Assembly: GCA_964411505.1 (NCBI GenBank) | Contig: CAYPLH010000020.1 | Coordinates: forward strand, 1-62,607 | DNA length: 62,607 bases | Reading direction: 5' to 3' | Source: CAYPLH01 sp964411505 | Lineage (GTDB): Bacteria; Bacillota; Clostridia; CAYPLH01; DUMO01 | Shown: piece by piece, positions 18,116 to 26,162 of the stretch | Numbering within the stretch: the first letter of the stretch is position 1 | Layout: the number at the start of each line of letters is the position of its first letter | The notes under the pieces: generated by a model | The model's database searches: none | Seen by the model: the letters and a program-made list of their open reading frames with translations, nothing else | Told to the model about the DNA's origin: nothing | Program-made: the position numbers and the translations under genes

Positions 18116-18144
18116 ACTGGCTGCTGTAAGTCAATTTGAGCAAT
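18087..18144. repeat. two adjacent palindromes at the GH130 truncation point
   Basis: ATCGGGTA / TACCCGAT (18087-18094, 18101-18108) overlaps ATTGCTCAAA / TTTGAGCAAT (18107-18116, 18135-18144). Both stems are perfect. They sit exactly where similarity to the full-length GH130 gene stops, so they probably mark the rearrangement point. Confidence 0.8.
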
Positions 18145-18254
18145 TTTTGAAATATCAGGTGATAGATTCAGTATACTAAATAGCTTATTATAGATTACTG
18201 CATGAGTTCAATAATTCAGCTGTTTCCGTTTCCTAACCATTGATAGTTAACTGC

Positions 18255-19823
18255 TCAATTATGATTCTTATACTTTACTGCAGTCTCCGCCAACTGTTTC
18301 ATAGAACCTGATAGTACTGGATAAAGCTTTTTATATTGTTCGAAATATTCAGTATAAATTTGATGATTTTCCCTGTTTGGCATAACCCTTTCCCCAAACT
18401 CTACCCAGCTCTTAATTTCCGAATAGTCTTTGAGTACACCTGTGCCCATTCCTGCCAGAAATGCATCACCTAGCGGGGCTTCAACATCCCTTTTAGGGCA
18501 TATGATAGATAACCCTGTAACATCAGCAAAAATCTGCTTCCATACACTTGATTTTGCAGCACCACCCACCAAGGTACATTCACCTCCAGGTTGTACTCCA
18601 CCCTGAAAGGATTCCATAATGTGCCTTAAAGAATAAGCTACAGACTCTAGGATAGCGCGATATACATGAGCCTTTGAATGGTATAGAGTAAGTCCAAGTA
18701 TGGTTCCCCTTGCGTTTGAATCCCATATGGGACTCCTCTCACCCATGAAATATGGAAGTATCAATAAACCATCACTGCCTGGTAATATATTTTTACAGGA
18801 TTCATCCAGTGCTGCATAGGCACTCCCCTCTCCGGAGGACTCTGACAGCTTTTCCAGTTCAGCAAAGTTGTCCCTGAACCAGCGGGGCAGTGCACCAGCT
18901 GTAGAAGCGCCTCCATATGTATAAAATTTAGTCTTGGGATCCTTGGCATAGGGCATTGTCACTAGGCTTTTATCCATAGGAAATTCCTCGTGAACAAGCC
19001 CCCAATTTAAGGAAGTCCCCAAGACTGCCACATGCTGCCCTGATTCGGTTACACCTGCGCTCAAGGTTGCAGCCAAACAGTCTATTGTACCTGCACACAC
19101 AGGTGTACCAGCCAAAAGACCTAATTCTTCTGCAGCTGATTTTGATAGCTCTCCTGTAATATCACAGGGATCCACCATTTTTTGGGGCATAATGCTGGAG
19201 GGTATGCCCATTTCTTTCATTAAGTCTTCTGACCAGCAATGTTTTCTCATATCATATATACCACCCAGATTTCCCGCTGAAGAATAGTCAATAGCAGTTT
19301 TGCCCGTTAGTTTGTTAATCACATAAGCGTTAGGCGGTAAAAATTGTTGAATTTTTGTCCAGTTCTCAGGTTCGTTATTTTTAATCCATAGTATTTTCGT
19401 ATACCCAAAATACGGATCTATTCCATTGCCTGTAATTTCTAAAATTCTGTCTAGTCCTATTCTATCTTGCAGCCATCTACATTCCTCTTCAGCTCTACGA
19501 TCCATCCATATGATGCAAGGTCTCACCGGATTCATATCAGCATCACAAGGAACACCAGAACCTCCATATAGACCGCTGATACATATCCCTGCTACTTTAT
19601 CCGGCTCTACTCCTGAGTTATCCATGATTTTTCTAATGGTCTTCTTTACAGCATTTAACCATACTTTTGGCCACTGTTCCGCCCATAAAGCCTGAGGAGT
19701 TATGATACCATACTCCACCAAAAAAGATGCGACAATTCTTCCTTCCAAGTCAACCAAGATAGATTTTGTACCTGAGGTACCTATATCTGTACCTATTAAA
19801 AATTCCTTAGCCATCCGACCCAT
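18255..19823 (-). CDS. FGGY-family carbohydrate kinase (xylulokinase-like)
   Basis: A 522-residue ATP-dependent sugar kinase. The N-terminal phosphate motif is G-T-D-I-G-T-S-G-T-K near residues 12-21. Further on come W-M-D-R-R, the FGGY signature region (G-T-I-D-C, then V-L-G-T-S) and the C-terminal G-G-A-A-K-S-S-V-W-K-Q. Length fits xylulokinase and related pentulose kinases. Linkage to a lyxose isomerase and split transketolase suggests D-xylulose as substrate. Fuculokinase activity cannot be excluded, given fucI in the window. An alternative start at 19814 (MAKEFLIG) is possible. It is the last gene of the lyxose operon or follows the regulator as a separate unit. Confidence 0.85.
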   Translation of the reverse strand: MGRMAKEFLIGTDIGTSGTKSILVDLEGRIVASFLVEYGIITPQALWAEQWPKVWLNAVKKTIRKIMDNSGVEPDKVAGICISGLYGGSGVPCDADMNPVRPCIIWMDRRAEEECRWLQDRIGLDRILEITGNGIDPYFGYTKILWIKNNEPENWTKIQQFLPPNAYVINKLTGKTAIDYSSAGNLGGIYDMRKHCWSEDLMKEMGIPSSIMPQKMVDPCDITGELSKSAAEELGLLAGTPVCAGTIDCLAATLSAGVTESGQHVAVLGTSLNWGLVHEEFPMDKSLVTMPYAKDPKTKFYTYGGASTAGALPRWFRDNFAELEKLSESSGEGSAYAALDESCKNILPGSDGLLILPYFMGERSPIWDSNARGTILGLTLYHSKAHVYRAILESVAYSLRHIMESFQGGVQPGGECTLVGGAAKSSVWKQIFADVTGLSIICPKRDVEAPLGDAFLAGMGTGVLKDYSEIKSWVEFGERVMPNRENHQIYTEYFEQYKKLYPVLSGSMKQLAETAVKYKNHN

Positions 19824-20005
19824 CTACTCCCTCTTGTAAAATTCGTTATATAATACTATTCACTATATAATACCATTCACTACTACAGAGTTAATTTTTA
19901 TATAATCCTTACAGAAACAATGCGTTAAAGCGTATGAAATTATTTTAAGTAAGGCACATAAATGTGTTAAATATATGAAATTAATGCTGTAGTCCTATTC
20001 AAAAC

Positions 20006-20881
20006 TCACATTTTATTAAACTCCAGTATCTTGGAAATACCTTTAAGTTTATCAAACAACTCAGGACTTCTCCTGGCAAGTACTCCAAGATACAAGCTCT
20101 CAAGAATCGCTTGTTCTGCAATTCGCCTTGCTATAATCTCCTTTCCAACAGTTGCATCTGTAGTAGATGTATATAGCTTGACATCACAATGTTTCACCAG
20201 AGGAGATTTATCATATTTTGTAATACATATAGTAGCCGCTCCTCTTTGCTTTGCTACACGCATAGCTTCTACTACAGAACGGCTCCTTCCTGAGTGGGAG
20301 ACAGCAATAGCGACATCTCCCGGTCCCAGGGAATTTGCCATAATCAACTGGATATCTGGATCGGTATTCATCTGGCTACGCAATCCAAGTCTTTTAAATT
20401 TGATATCTGCAAAATAGCAAGGAGCACCAGCGTCACCAATTGCAAAAAATGTAATACTTTCTGCTGCAAGAAGAAAGTCCAATGCTTTTTCGCAGTCATA
20501 GGACACCAATGATAATGTATCTTTTAAGGTCTGGATATTAAACCAAAACACCTTTTCCATTATCTCCTGCAAAGTATCTTCGCTGTTTATTTTCTGATTT
20601 AAAGCAACAGTATCATGAGCACTAAGCCCAGCTGAAAGCTGAAGTTTCATTTCTGGAAATCCATCCACACCTAATCGCCGGCAGAACCTTAGGATTGTTG
20701 CTTGGCTTGCACCTGACGACTGTGCATACTCTGCCAGAGTTGATTCCAACACACTTTTTGGGTTTTCCAGCAAAAAGTCTGCGACCTTTTTCTCTGATTT
20801 GGTTAATGAGGGGCGAACAAAGCGAACTTTGATTAGTATATCATTCCGGTCATTAAAGCTGCTTTCAGTGGTATTTATCAT
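20006..20881 (-). CDS. RpiR/MurR-family transcriptional regulator (HTH + SIS)
   Basis: A protein of about 291 residues. The N-terminal HTH_6 domain shows L-T-x-S-E-K-K-V-A-D-F-L and the recognition-helix region A-S-Q-A-T-I-L-R-F-C-R-R-L-G. The C-terminal sugar-isomerase (SIS) domain shows A-I-A-V-S-H-S-G-R-S and binds phosphosugars. RpiR proteins usually control neighbouring sugar genes, here most likely the isomerase-transketolase-kinase set. The ATG at 20881 has AAGGA about 11 bases upstream. The frame is open to 20929. It may bind the palindrome near 24551-24572. Confidence 0.85.
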   Translation of the reverse strand: MINTTESSFNDRNDILIKVRFVRPSLTKSEKKVADFLLENPKSVLESTLAEYAQSSGASQATILRFCRRLGVDGFPEMKLQLSAGLSAHDTVALNQKINSEDTLQEIMEKVFWFNIQTLKDTLSLVSYDCEKALDFLLAAESITFFAIGDAGAPCYFADIKFKRLGLRSQMNTDPDIQLIMANSLGPGDVAIAVSHSGRSRSVVEAMRVAKQRGAATICITKYDKSPLVKHCDVKLYTSTTDATVGKEIIARRIAEQAILESLYLGVLARRSPELFDKLKGISKILEFNKM

Positions 20882-20953
20882 ATTTATATCCATTCCTTGT
20901 ACAATAGTATTGTTATACTTCAGTAACATAAGTTACTGTTCTACCTTACCTGC

Positions 20954-22006
20954 TCAATAAAGCTCAAGTGTAGCTTTCCTTACACAGAAGTTATCATTTC
21001 CAGAGAATATCAGGTATAAAGTCTTCCCGTCCTCACTCATCCATTTTGTTGGGAACTCAGCCCTCTCACCCGGACCAACATCCCATCGGTCGGTAAAATA
21101 TACAGTAGTCCAAGGTCCCCATGGTTCAGGTGCATCGTAAATACCAAATCCGCCAGCAAATCTGGTGTCTCCACGATCTTTGTGTCCGGGTTCATTAGGA
21201 ATATGCTGCCACCACAGATAACGCTTCAGTCCAGCATTGTAAGTGATTCCTGATCGAAGGCAGGCATCCTTGTGTTCAAATACAGCACCTCTTTTATTGA
21301 TATCAGATGTCCATAACGGCTTTCCTTCATCTACTGTCTGCAAAAACTCGTATGCATTCCGGTCAGTGATCCGATCTTTCCTGACACGCAACAGAATCAT
21401 TCTGTCAGCCGGTCCGTCTGCCCTAGGACCATCGTGCGTCACAGTATAAACATAATCATCAATTGAGCCTGCATAGTTTTTGCCATAGTTGATAAATGTA
21501 CATAAACCGAATTCTTCAAATTTCCAGTCACTAAATGACCAATTTCGACCATGGTCATAGGACCATGCCAACTGCGCCTGACCACCCTCCTCATTTGCAT
21601 GAAAAAGCCACAAATACAACACACCATTGACTGCTAACAATCCACTTCCTTTTTTACCTAACCTCCCCATACCCCGGTTCTCGCCATCAGATCGGAAATT
21701 GAATGTACCAATTTGTGGTGGATAGCCTGTTATATATCCAAAACCTAATCCCAGTTTTTCCGGAAGAATGGGATCAAAGCCATATCCATCTCCATATGTA
21801 ACATAGAGATTGTCATCATCAGCCCATGTTATAGGCCAATTATCGCTGCCATCAAATACACCGGGAAATCTTTTTTTCTCTTTCCCCAATGCAGTCCTTA
21901 TCATACTTTCTGCTGGCTCCCAGTACAATTTTTTTATTACTTGACTCCTCGGGTAAGGGGGAGTACCTGTTTCTAAATTTGGATTTATACAATTATTTAT
22001 AACCAT
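20954..22006 (-). CDS. DUF4185-family putative carbohydrate-active protein
   Basis: A 350-residue soluble protein with motifs typical of the DUF4185 family: D-G-S-D-N-W-P-I-T-W-A-D-D-D, Y-G-D-G-Y-G-F, repeated Trp/Gly-rich strands, E-P-W-G-P-W and the closing F-S-G-N-D-N-F. The fold is probably a beta-propeller like that of several glycosidase clans, and the function is unknown. It closely resembles the C-terminal half of the fusion protein at 35379-37424, and a fragment of a third copy lies at 24685-24786. No signal peptide. Ribosome binding site GAGGTGAAAGG. Only 17 bases separate it from the transketolase N-terminal gene, so it is in the lyxose operon. Confidence 0.75.
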   Translation of the reverse strand: MVINNCINPNLETGTPPYPRSQVIKKLYWEPAESMIRTALGKEKKRFPGVFDGSDNWPITWADDDNLYVTYGDGYGFDPILPEKLGLGFGYITGYPPQIGTFNFRSDGENRGMGRLGKKGSGLLAVNGVLYLWLFHANEEGGQAQLAWSYDHGRNWSFSDWKFEEFGLCTFINYGKNYAGSIDDYVYTVTHDGPRADGPADRMILLRVRKDRITDRNAYEFLQTVDEGKPLWTSDINKRGAVFEHKDACLRSGITYNAGLKRYLWWQHIPNEPGHKDRGDTRFAGGFGIYDAPEPWGPWTTVYFTDRWDVGPGERAEFPTKWMSEDGKTLYLIFSGNDNFCVRKATLELY

Positions 22007-22023
22007 TACCTTTCACCTCATTT

Positions 22024-22851
22024 TTAAGTTAGTTCCTTCATAGCCTGCTTAAATTGTTCATCATTCGGAGAGCTGCCATGAAATGTTATAGAGTTTTCCA
22101 TAAATGAGACACCTCTCCCCTTCACTGTCCTACATATAATCACTGTCGGCTTTCCATGGCATTTCCATGCCGAACTGATAGCTTCCAGTACTTGGTGAAT
22201 GTTATGCCCGTCAATCTCCAAGGCATTCCATCCAAAGGCCTGCCATTTGTCCTTCATCGGCTCCATTTCTTTTATATCCTTTGTATCTCCATCATTTTGT
22301 AGTTTGTTACAATCCACAAAGGCTGTCAAATGATCCAATTTGTAATGAGCCGCCGTTGATGCTGCTTCCCAGATCTGTCCTTCATTAGTTTCACCATCTC
22401 CTATAATAGTATAGACCCGGAATGGTTTATTTTTTATCCTTGCCCCCAGTGCCATACCACAAGCTGCAGACAAACCAATTCCAAGGGAACCTGAAGTCAT
22501 ATCTACACCGGGAGTTTTCTTCATGTCCGGGTGTCCCTGCAGCTTGCTGTCTATCCTACGAAAGGAAGTTAATAGGTACTCTCGCGGATAAAACCCCCTG
22601 TCTGAGAGAATTGCATATAAAGCAGGGGCTGTATGTCCCTTAGAAAGCACGAACCTATCTCTGTCTTCCCAAACAGGATTATCAGGATTAATATTCATGC
22701 ACTCATAATACAGCGAAACTAATATTTCTACTATAGATAAAGAACCTCCAATATGTCCCGACTGCACTTTATATATCATCTCGACAATATCCCGTCTGAT
22801 TTGTTTTGCTTTATCATTAAGAAGTTCAATTTCCGCTTCTTGAAAAATCAT
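22024..22851 (-). CDS. transketolase, N-terminal (thiamine-diphosphate-binding) subunit
   Basis: A protein of about 275 residues, equal to the N-terminal half of transketolase. Motifs include G-H-I-G-G-S-L-S, S-K-G-H-T-A-P-A-L-Y, the ThDP/Mg site G-D-G-E-T-N-E-G-Q near 150-158, and V-K-G-R-G-V. With the C-terminal subunit it moves two-carbon units between pentose and triose or aldose phosphates. The ATG at 22851 is the real start by family alignment. The longer open frame (to 22977) runs through a tandem repeat of the leader and overlaps the upstream gene. It lies after, not before, the C-subunit gene. Confidence 0.9.
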   Translation of the reverse strand: MIFQEAEIELLNDKAKQIRRDIVEMIYKVQSGHIGGSLSIVEILVSLYYECMNINPDNPVWEDRDRFVLSKGHTAPALYAILSDRGFYPREYLLTSFRRIDSKLQGHPDMKKTPGVDMTSGSLGIGLSAACGMALGARIKNKPFRVYTIIGDGETNEGQIWEAASTAAHYKLDHLTAFVDCNKLQNDGDTKDIKEMEPMKDKWQAFGWNALEIDGHNIHQVLEAISSAWKCHGKPTVIICRTVKGRGVSFMENSITFHGSSPNDEQFKQAMKELT

Positions 22852-22853
22852 AT

Positions 22854-22919
22854 ATTTTGCTTCCTTTCTAACACTCTCGCCTTTTGGTATGAATTTTGCT
22901 TCCTTTCTAACACTCTCGC
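22854..22919 (-). repeat. 27-bp tandem repeat containing the ribosome binding site of the transketolase N gene
   Basis: 22854-22880 and 22893-22919 are identical over 27 bases (39-base period). Each carries an AGAAAGGA sequence, so the start codon at 22851 is preceded by two Shine-Dalgarno-like sites. The distal copy overlaps the 3' end of the transketolase C gene. Confidence 0.9.
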
Positions 22920-23869
22920 TTCTTTGCATAAATTTTTCGCTGCAACACCTTCCTGCTCGATTGCATAATATTTTCAACCGTTAATCCATATTTTTTGAAC
23001 AGCTCGTTAGAAGAACCCGATTCCCCAAACATGTCATCCACGCCAATAGTCTCCATAGGAATAGGACAGCTCTTGACCAATAGTTCAGCTACGGCGCTAC
23101 CAAGGCCGCCGACACGCAAATGGTCTTCTATCGTGACGATTGCACCGGTTTCTTTTGCTGCTGCAATAACAGCAGCTTCATCCAGAGGCTTAATACTGTA
23201 TGCATTGATAACCCTAGCATTTATTCCTTCCTGCCGTAACTGCTTTGCCGCATCCATAGCATTATTAACCATGATTCCGCATGCTATTAAAGCTATGTCA
23301 TTTCCTTCTTGTAGCCGGTCTGATTTTCCAATGATAAACTCTTTATCATCATCATAAATCGGAACTGCTTCATCCCTGCCAAGGCGCAGATATACAGGGC
23401 CGTGATGCTGTAATGCAGCTTTTATGGCAGCTTTGGTCTCTTGGGCATCTGCAGCAGCAAGCACTGTGAAATTAGGCAATACTCTCATAATAGCCATATC
23501 CTCAATCGCCTGGTGCGTGGCTCCATCCCTTCCTACACAAATACCGCTATGTGTAGCTATAATTTTTATGTTTAGATTCGGGTATGCAATAATGTTCCTA
23601 ATTTGTTCAAACGGTTTTTCCGCAACAAACATAGAAAAGCCAACAACTACTGGTATCAAGCCAGTGGTGGTCAGCCCCGCCGCCACACCAATCATATCCG
23701 CTTCACTGATACCTGTATTTATAAACCTTTCAGGGAATTTATTGCGAAAATCCATGATTCGGACTGACTTTGCCAAATCTGGTGTCAGCACAACCATTGA
23801 TTCTAGTTCGCTTCCTGCTGAGATCAGAGCTTCACTAAGTGCATCCCTGAAAGAAGATTTTGTCTTCAA
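22907..23869 (-). CDS. transketolase, C-terminal subunit (pyrimidine-binding and C domains)
   Basis: A 320-residue protein matching the central and C-terminal domains of transketolase. It has F-x-N-x-G-I-S-E-A-D-M with the catalytic Glu, then G-T-H-S-G-like residues (A-T-H-S-G-I-C-V-G-R-D-G-A-T-H-Q), and the C domain (D-A-A-x-x-L, V-I-N-A-Y-S-I-K-P-L-D). The start is TTG with GGGGAGG 8-9 bases upstream. It follows the lyxose isomerase gene by 19 bases. Putting the C half before the N half reverses the usual order of split transketolase genes. Confidence 0.9.
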   Translation of the reverse strand: MKTKSSFRDALSEALISAGSELESMVVLTPDLAKSVRIMDFRNKFPERFINTGISEADMIGVAAGLTTTGLIPVVVGFSMFVAEKPFEQIRNIIAYPNLNIKIIATHSGICVGRDGATHQAIEDMAIMRVLPNFTVLAAADAQETKAAIKAALQHHGPVYLRLGRDEAVPIYDDDKEFIIGKSDRLQEGNDIALIACGIMVNNAMDAAKQLRQEGINARVINAYSIKPLDEAAVIAAAKETGAIVTIEDHLRVGGLGSAVAELLVKSCPIPMETIGVDDMFGESGSSNELFKKYGLTVENIMQSSRKVLQRKIYAKKREC

Positions 23870-23888
23870 TCCTTATACCTCCCCAATT

Positions 23889-24437
23889 CTATTCAACAAC
23901 AGGCAACCTATCAATATCAGGATCTGTAAAAACATCTGCTTCATCAATGCTTTTTGTGGAGAATTCAGAAACCACTGCGCCACAAGGACCACCCTGGAAC
24001 CAATGCAGAAGATTTGGTCTCAACGTATACTGTTCTCCCGGACGAAGTACTACTTCATTCCATACAGTGAAATACTGCTTACGACCTTCCGGTACTTTTG
24101 CCTTAGGATTTGCAACAGGCAACCCTTCTACATAGAGGTATACTTCCCCATAACGGCAGCGGAAAGTTTCTTCCTTGCCTGGATTTTTTGCATCAATTGG
24201 AGGATGCCTGTGCTCAGGACAAATTTGGTCCGGGAAAAGTACTACTTCTTTTGCACAGGATCTTTCAGCATTTACATATGTTATAACTTCGATACCTATC
24301 TCATCCAAATTCCCCAGACCAAAATCTGCCACTTCAATATTTGCCTTTTCCTTGTCTGTTATCACTATAGAAGATTTGTTGTAGTACTCCATAGCGCGCT
24401 CGGTTGCTTTTTTGTACTGTTCCTTACTGACAGCCAT
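23889..24437 (-). CDS. D-lyxose ketol-isomerase family sugar isomerase
   Basis: A 182-residue cupin-fold protein of the D-lyxose isomerase family (EC 5.3.1.15 type), which interconverts D-lyxose and D-xylulose and often also acts on D-mannose. Metal ligands are visible in C-P-E-H-R-H-P-P and, 11 residues on, K-E-E-T-F-R-C-R-Y-G, with a later His in L-L-H-W-F. It is the first gene of an operon with split transketolase and, further on, an FGGY kinase, which together give lyxose to xylulose to xylulose-5-phosphate to the pentose phosphate pathway. Ribosome binding site GTGAGGT. A palindromic candidate operator lies about 40-135 bases upstream. Confidence 0.85.
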   Translation of the reverse strand: MAVSKEQYKKATERAMEYYNKSSIVITDKEKANIEVADFGLGNLDEIGIEVITYVNAERSCAKEVVLFPDQICPEHRHPPIDAKNPGKEETFRCRYGEVYLYVEGLPVANPKAKVPEGRKQYFTVWNEVVLRPGEQYTLRPNLLHWFQGGPCGAVVSEFSTKSIDEADVFTDPDIDRLPVVE

Positions 24438-24477
24438 TTTAATAACCTCACTTTCAATATTTTAGTAATATAGACTC

Positions 24478-24572
24478 CAATCCGCTTTTTGAATATTACG
24501 CAATGATAAGTGTGATAACAGAATAGGCTAATTACACACGTACCATTATTCCGCTTCCGAAAAAGCGGATTG
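24478..24572. promoter_or_regulatory. candidate operator palindromes upstream of the lyxose operon
   Basis: A 13-bp perfect inverted repeat joins 24478-24490 and 24560-24572 (CAATCCGCTTTTT / AAAAAGCGGATTG). Inside its right arm is a second palindrome, CCGCTTCCGAAAAAGCGG, at 24551-24568. The 14-mer CCGCTTCCGAAAAA recurs, inverted, at 62140-62153 upstream of fucI. This suggests a shared regulator, possibly the RpiR or LacI protein of this window. Confidence 0.55.
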
Positions 24573-24684
24573 AAGAAATATAAATTGTTTCATTTAAATA
24601 CTATTCGACACGAATTGAAATAATCCTTCATAACATAGAAATGTTTTTGGAGTATTACTCCGCTTTCTTTATGATGCTTTTTTA

Positions 24685-24786
24685 CTATTTTGGCACAGAA
24701 CCTCTTTTGTTTATATTCTGTGACCAGACAGGCTTATTATCTTTATCTGCCTCTACAAAAAGCCAATACTTACTCTCAAAATATTA
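24685..24786 (-). pseudogene. DUF4185 gene fragment
   Basis: An in-frame stretch of about 33 codons bounded by stop codons. It encodes residues such as F-V-E-A-D-K-D-N-K-P-V-W and N-I-N-K-R-G, matching F-V-E-A-D-E-D-N-K-P-V-W...D-I-N-K-R-G in the fusion protein at 35379-37424. It is a remnant of a third DUF4185 gene and has no start or ribosome binding site. Confidence 0.8.
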
Positions 24787-24882
24787 GTAAATACTTCTAC
24801 TAATGATAGAAGTGGTAAAATAGTATAGGTTCAAAAAAAGAAAGGTACTTAAAGGAGATAGGATTACTTACATAACCGGAGT

Positions 24883-24945
24883 GCATCAAACAATTACATA
24901 ATTAAATTCCTCAAGAAAGATTCCCTTATTCTTGGAATTCTATTT
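24883..24945. repeat. scar matching both flanks of the 12324-12677 gene
   Basis: 24883-24906 matches 12321-12344 at 23 of 24 positions (3' end of the hypothetical gene). The next bases, from 24901, match the region upstream of that gene from 12721 on (AGATTCCC, ATTCTTGG). The gene itself is absent, as if lost between short TTAAA repeats. Confidence 0.6.
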
Positions 24946-24970
24946 TCAACACAACGTACACATGCTGTTA

Positions 24971-25969
24971 TTATCTGGGCGATACACAAAGCTTCAGCAG
25001 TTCATCTATATGTGCAGTTGCCAGGCATTCCACTGTATCAGCTGCCCCATAATATATCTTCACTTCCCCGGTCTCTTCCAGAATCATGCCACCCGGAAAA
25101 ATCACATTATTTCTAAATCCATCTATTTCATAATCAGCCTCAGGAGCAATAAGTGGCTCTTTAGACATTCCTATTACCTTGCCAGGATCATTCAAATCCA
25201 AAAGCATAATTCCTGCACAATAGCGTTTCTTCCATGATTTTTCCCAACCATTTTTGCCTCTAATCGGATCTAAATCAACTGAGTGAAAAGTTGTCAACCA
25301 ACCCTTTTTTGTTTTAACCGGTGGAGCGCCAGGACCTATTTTATCATTGGCAAATGGAACATCTTCTACTGCAATGACAAGCTTGGAATTTCCCCAATAC
25401 TTAAAATCTGGTGATTCTGACATCCAAATATCGAACCTATCCTTTCCACCACGACCATATACAGGGAAAGGACGTTCAAGCCTAACATACTCCCCATTAA
25501 CTTTTTCGGGGAAAAGCACCATATTTCGATTATCAGGAGTTGTCATACTAAGTATTTCTATTTTTTCAAAATCATTTGTAACAGCTATTCCACCCCTTAT
25601 GCCATGTGGAGTGTCTACCGCAAAGCAAAGATAACAGCAACCATCAATTACAGTCAAACGTGGGTCATAAACCCTCGTAATTTCCTCATCTTCCATGTCT
25701 GCTACAGTTAAAAATGGCTTTGGTTGGACATCCCATCTAATGCCATTATCACTAAATGCAAGACCTATATTACACCCTGCAAAACTACCATTTGAATAAT
25801 CATAATCGTTTCTAAATACCATTACATATTTCCCTTGATACTTTGTTATTCCTGCATTAAAGATGCAATCAGCTTTAAAAGGAATATCCTTTGCTGATAA
25901 CACAGGATTTTGTCGGTATCGTCTGATAACTGGGCTGGACTTAATATTCACATTTAGTAAGTTTGACAT
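24971..25969 (-). CDS. GH130-family glycoside phosphorylase/hydrolase
   Basis: A 332-residue five-bladed-propeller protein of the GH130 type. Family features are R-x-N-P-V-L near the start, F-N-A-G, R-N-D-Y, the Y-D-P-R-L-T stretch, R-G-G-x-A-V-T-N-D-F and the closing Y-Y-G-A-A-D. GH130 enzymes phosphorolyse or hydrolyse beta-mannosides, and related members act on other glycosides, so the substrate here is uncertain. No signal peptide. The ATG at 25969 has GGAGG 9 bases upstream. It lies downstream of the membrane AraC gene, with an inverted-repeat element between. A truncated copy is at 17351-18115. Confidence 0.8.
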   Translation of the reverse strand: MSNLLNVNIKSSPVIRRYRQNPVLSAKDIPFKADCIFNAGITKYQGKYVMVFRNDYDYSNGSFAGCNIGLAFSDNGIRWDVQPKPFLTVADMEDEEITRVYDPRLTVIDGCCYLCFAVDTPHGIRGGIAVTNDFEKIEILSMTTPDNRNMVLFPEKVNGEYVRLERPFPVYGRGGKDRFDIWMSESPDFKYWGNSKLVIAVEDVPFANDKIGPGAPPVKTKKGWLTTFHSVDLDPIRGKNGWEKSWKKRYCAGIMLLDLNDPGKVIGMSKEPLIAPEADYEIDGFRNNVIFPGGMILEETGEVKIYYGAADTVECLATAHIDELLKLCVSPR

Positions 25970-26035
25970 TATATTAAACCTCCACAATATTTATGTAGAT
26001 TACAGAAAAGTTTCACTATTATGAGCTTATCTATG

Positions 26036-26129
26036 TGCAACGTCATAATTCTATGTAATACGCCCTTCGAAACGCACCTAAAGCATTGTGAATTTAAAAG
26101 GTCATATTACAAGAATTAAAGACGTTGCA
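26036..26129. repeat. inverted-repeat element upstream of GH130 (element E1)
   Basis: The two ends are imperfect inverted repeats of about 25 bases (TGCAACGTC...AATTCT...TGTAATA with TATTACA...AGAATT...GACGTTGCA). The inner part aligns without gaps to 30081-30134 upstream of sulfatase 2, about two thirds identical. It could be a miniature mobile element or a structured leader. Confidence 0.6.
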
Positions 26130-26162
26130 TATATCTCATCATAGCAATCCGGCAAAATGATT

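Larger units (their letters stand above)
24438..24970. other. long intergenic region: operator-like palindromes and gene scars
   Basis: About 530 bases upstream of the lyxose operon. It holds inverted CCGCTT/AAGCGG motifs, a DUF4185 gene fragment, an 18-base match to the 47-81 repeat in inverse orientation, and the flanks of a deleted hypothetical gene. No intact gene is seen. Confidence 0.7.

Noticed and set aside
18255..19823. FGGY kinase as fuculokinase (fucK)
   Set aside because: It sits with lyxose isomerase and transketolase, and family features do not separate it from xylulokinase, so the narrower fucose name is not supported.
23424..24473. 349-codon plus-strand frame across the transketolase C and lyxose isomerase genes
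   Set aside because: It runs antisense through two well-supported genes and shows no family features.
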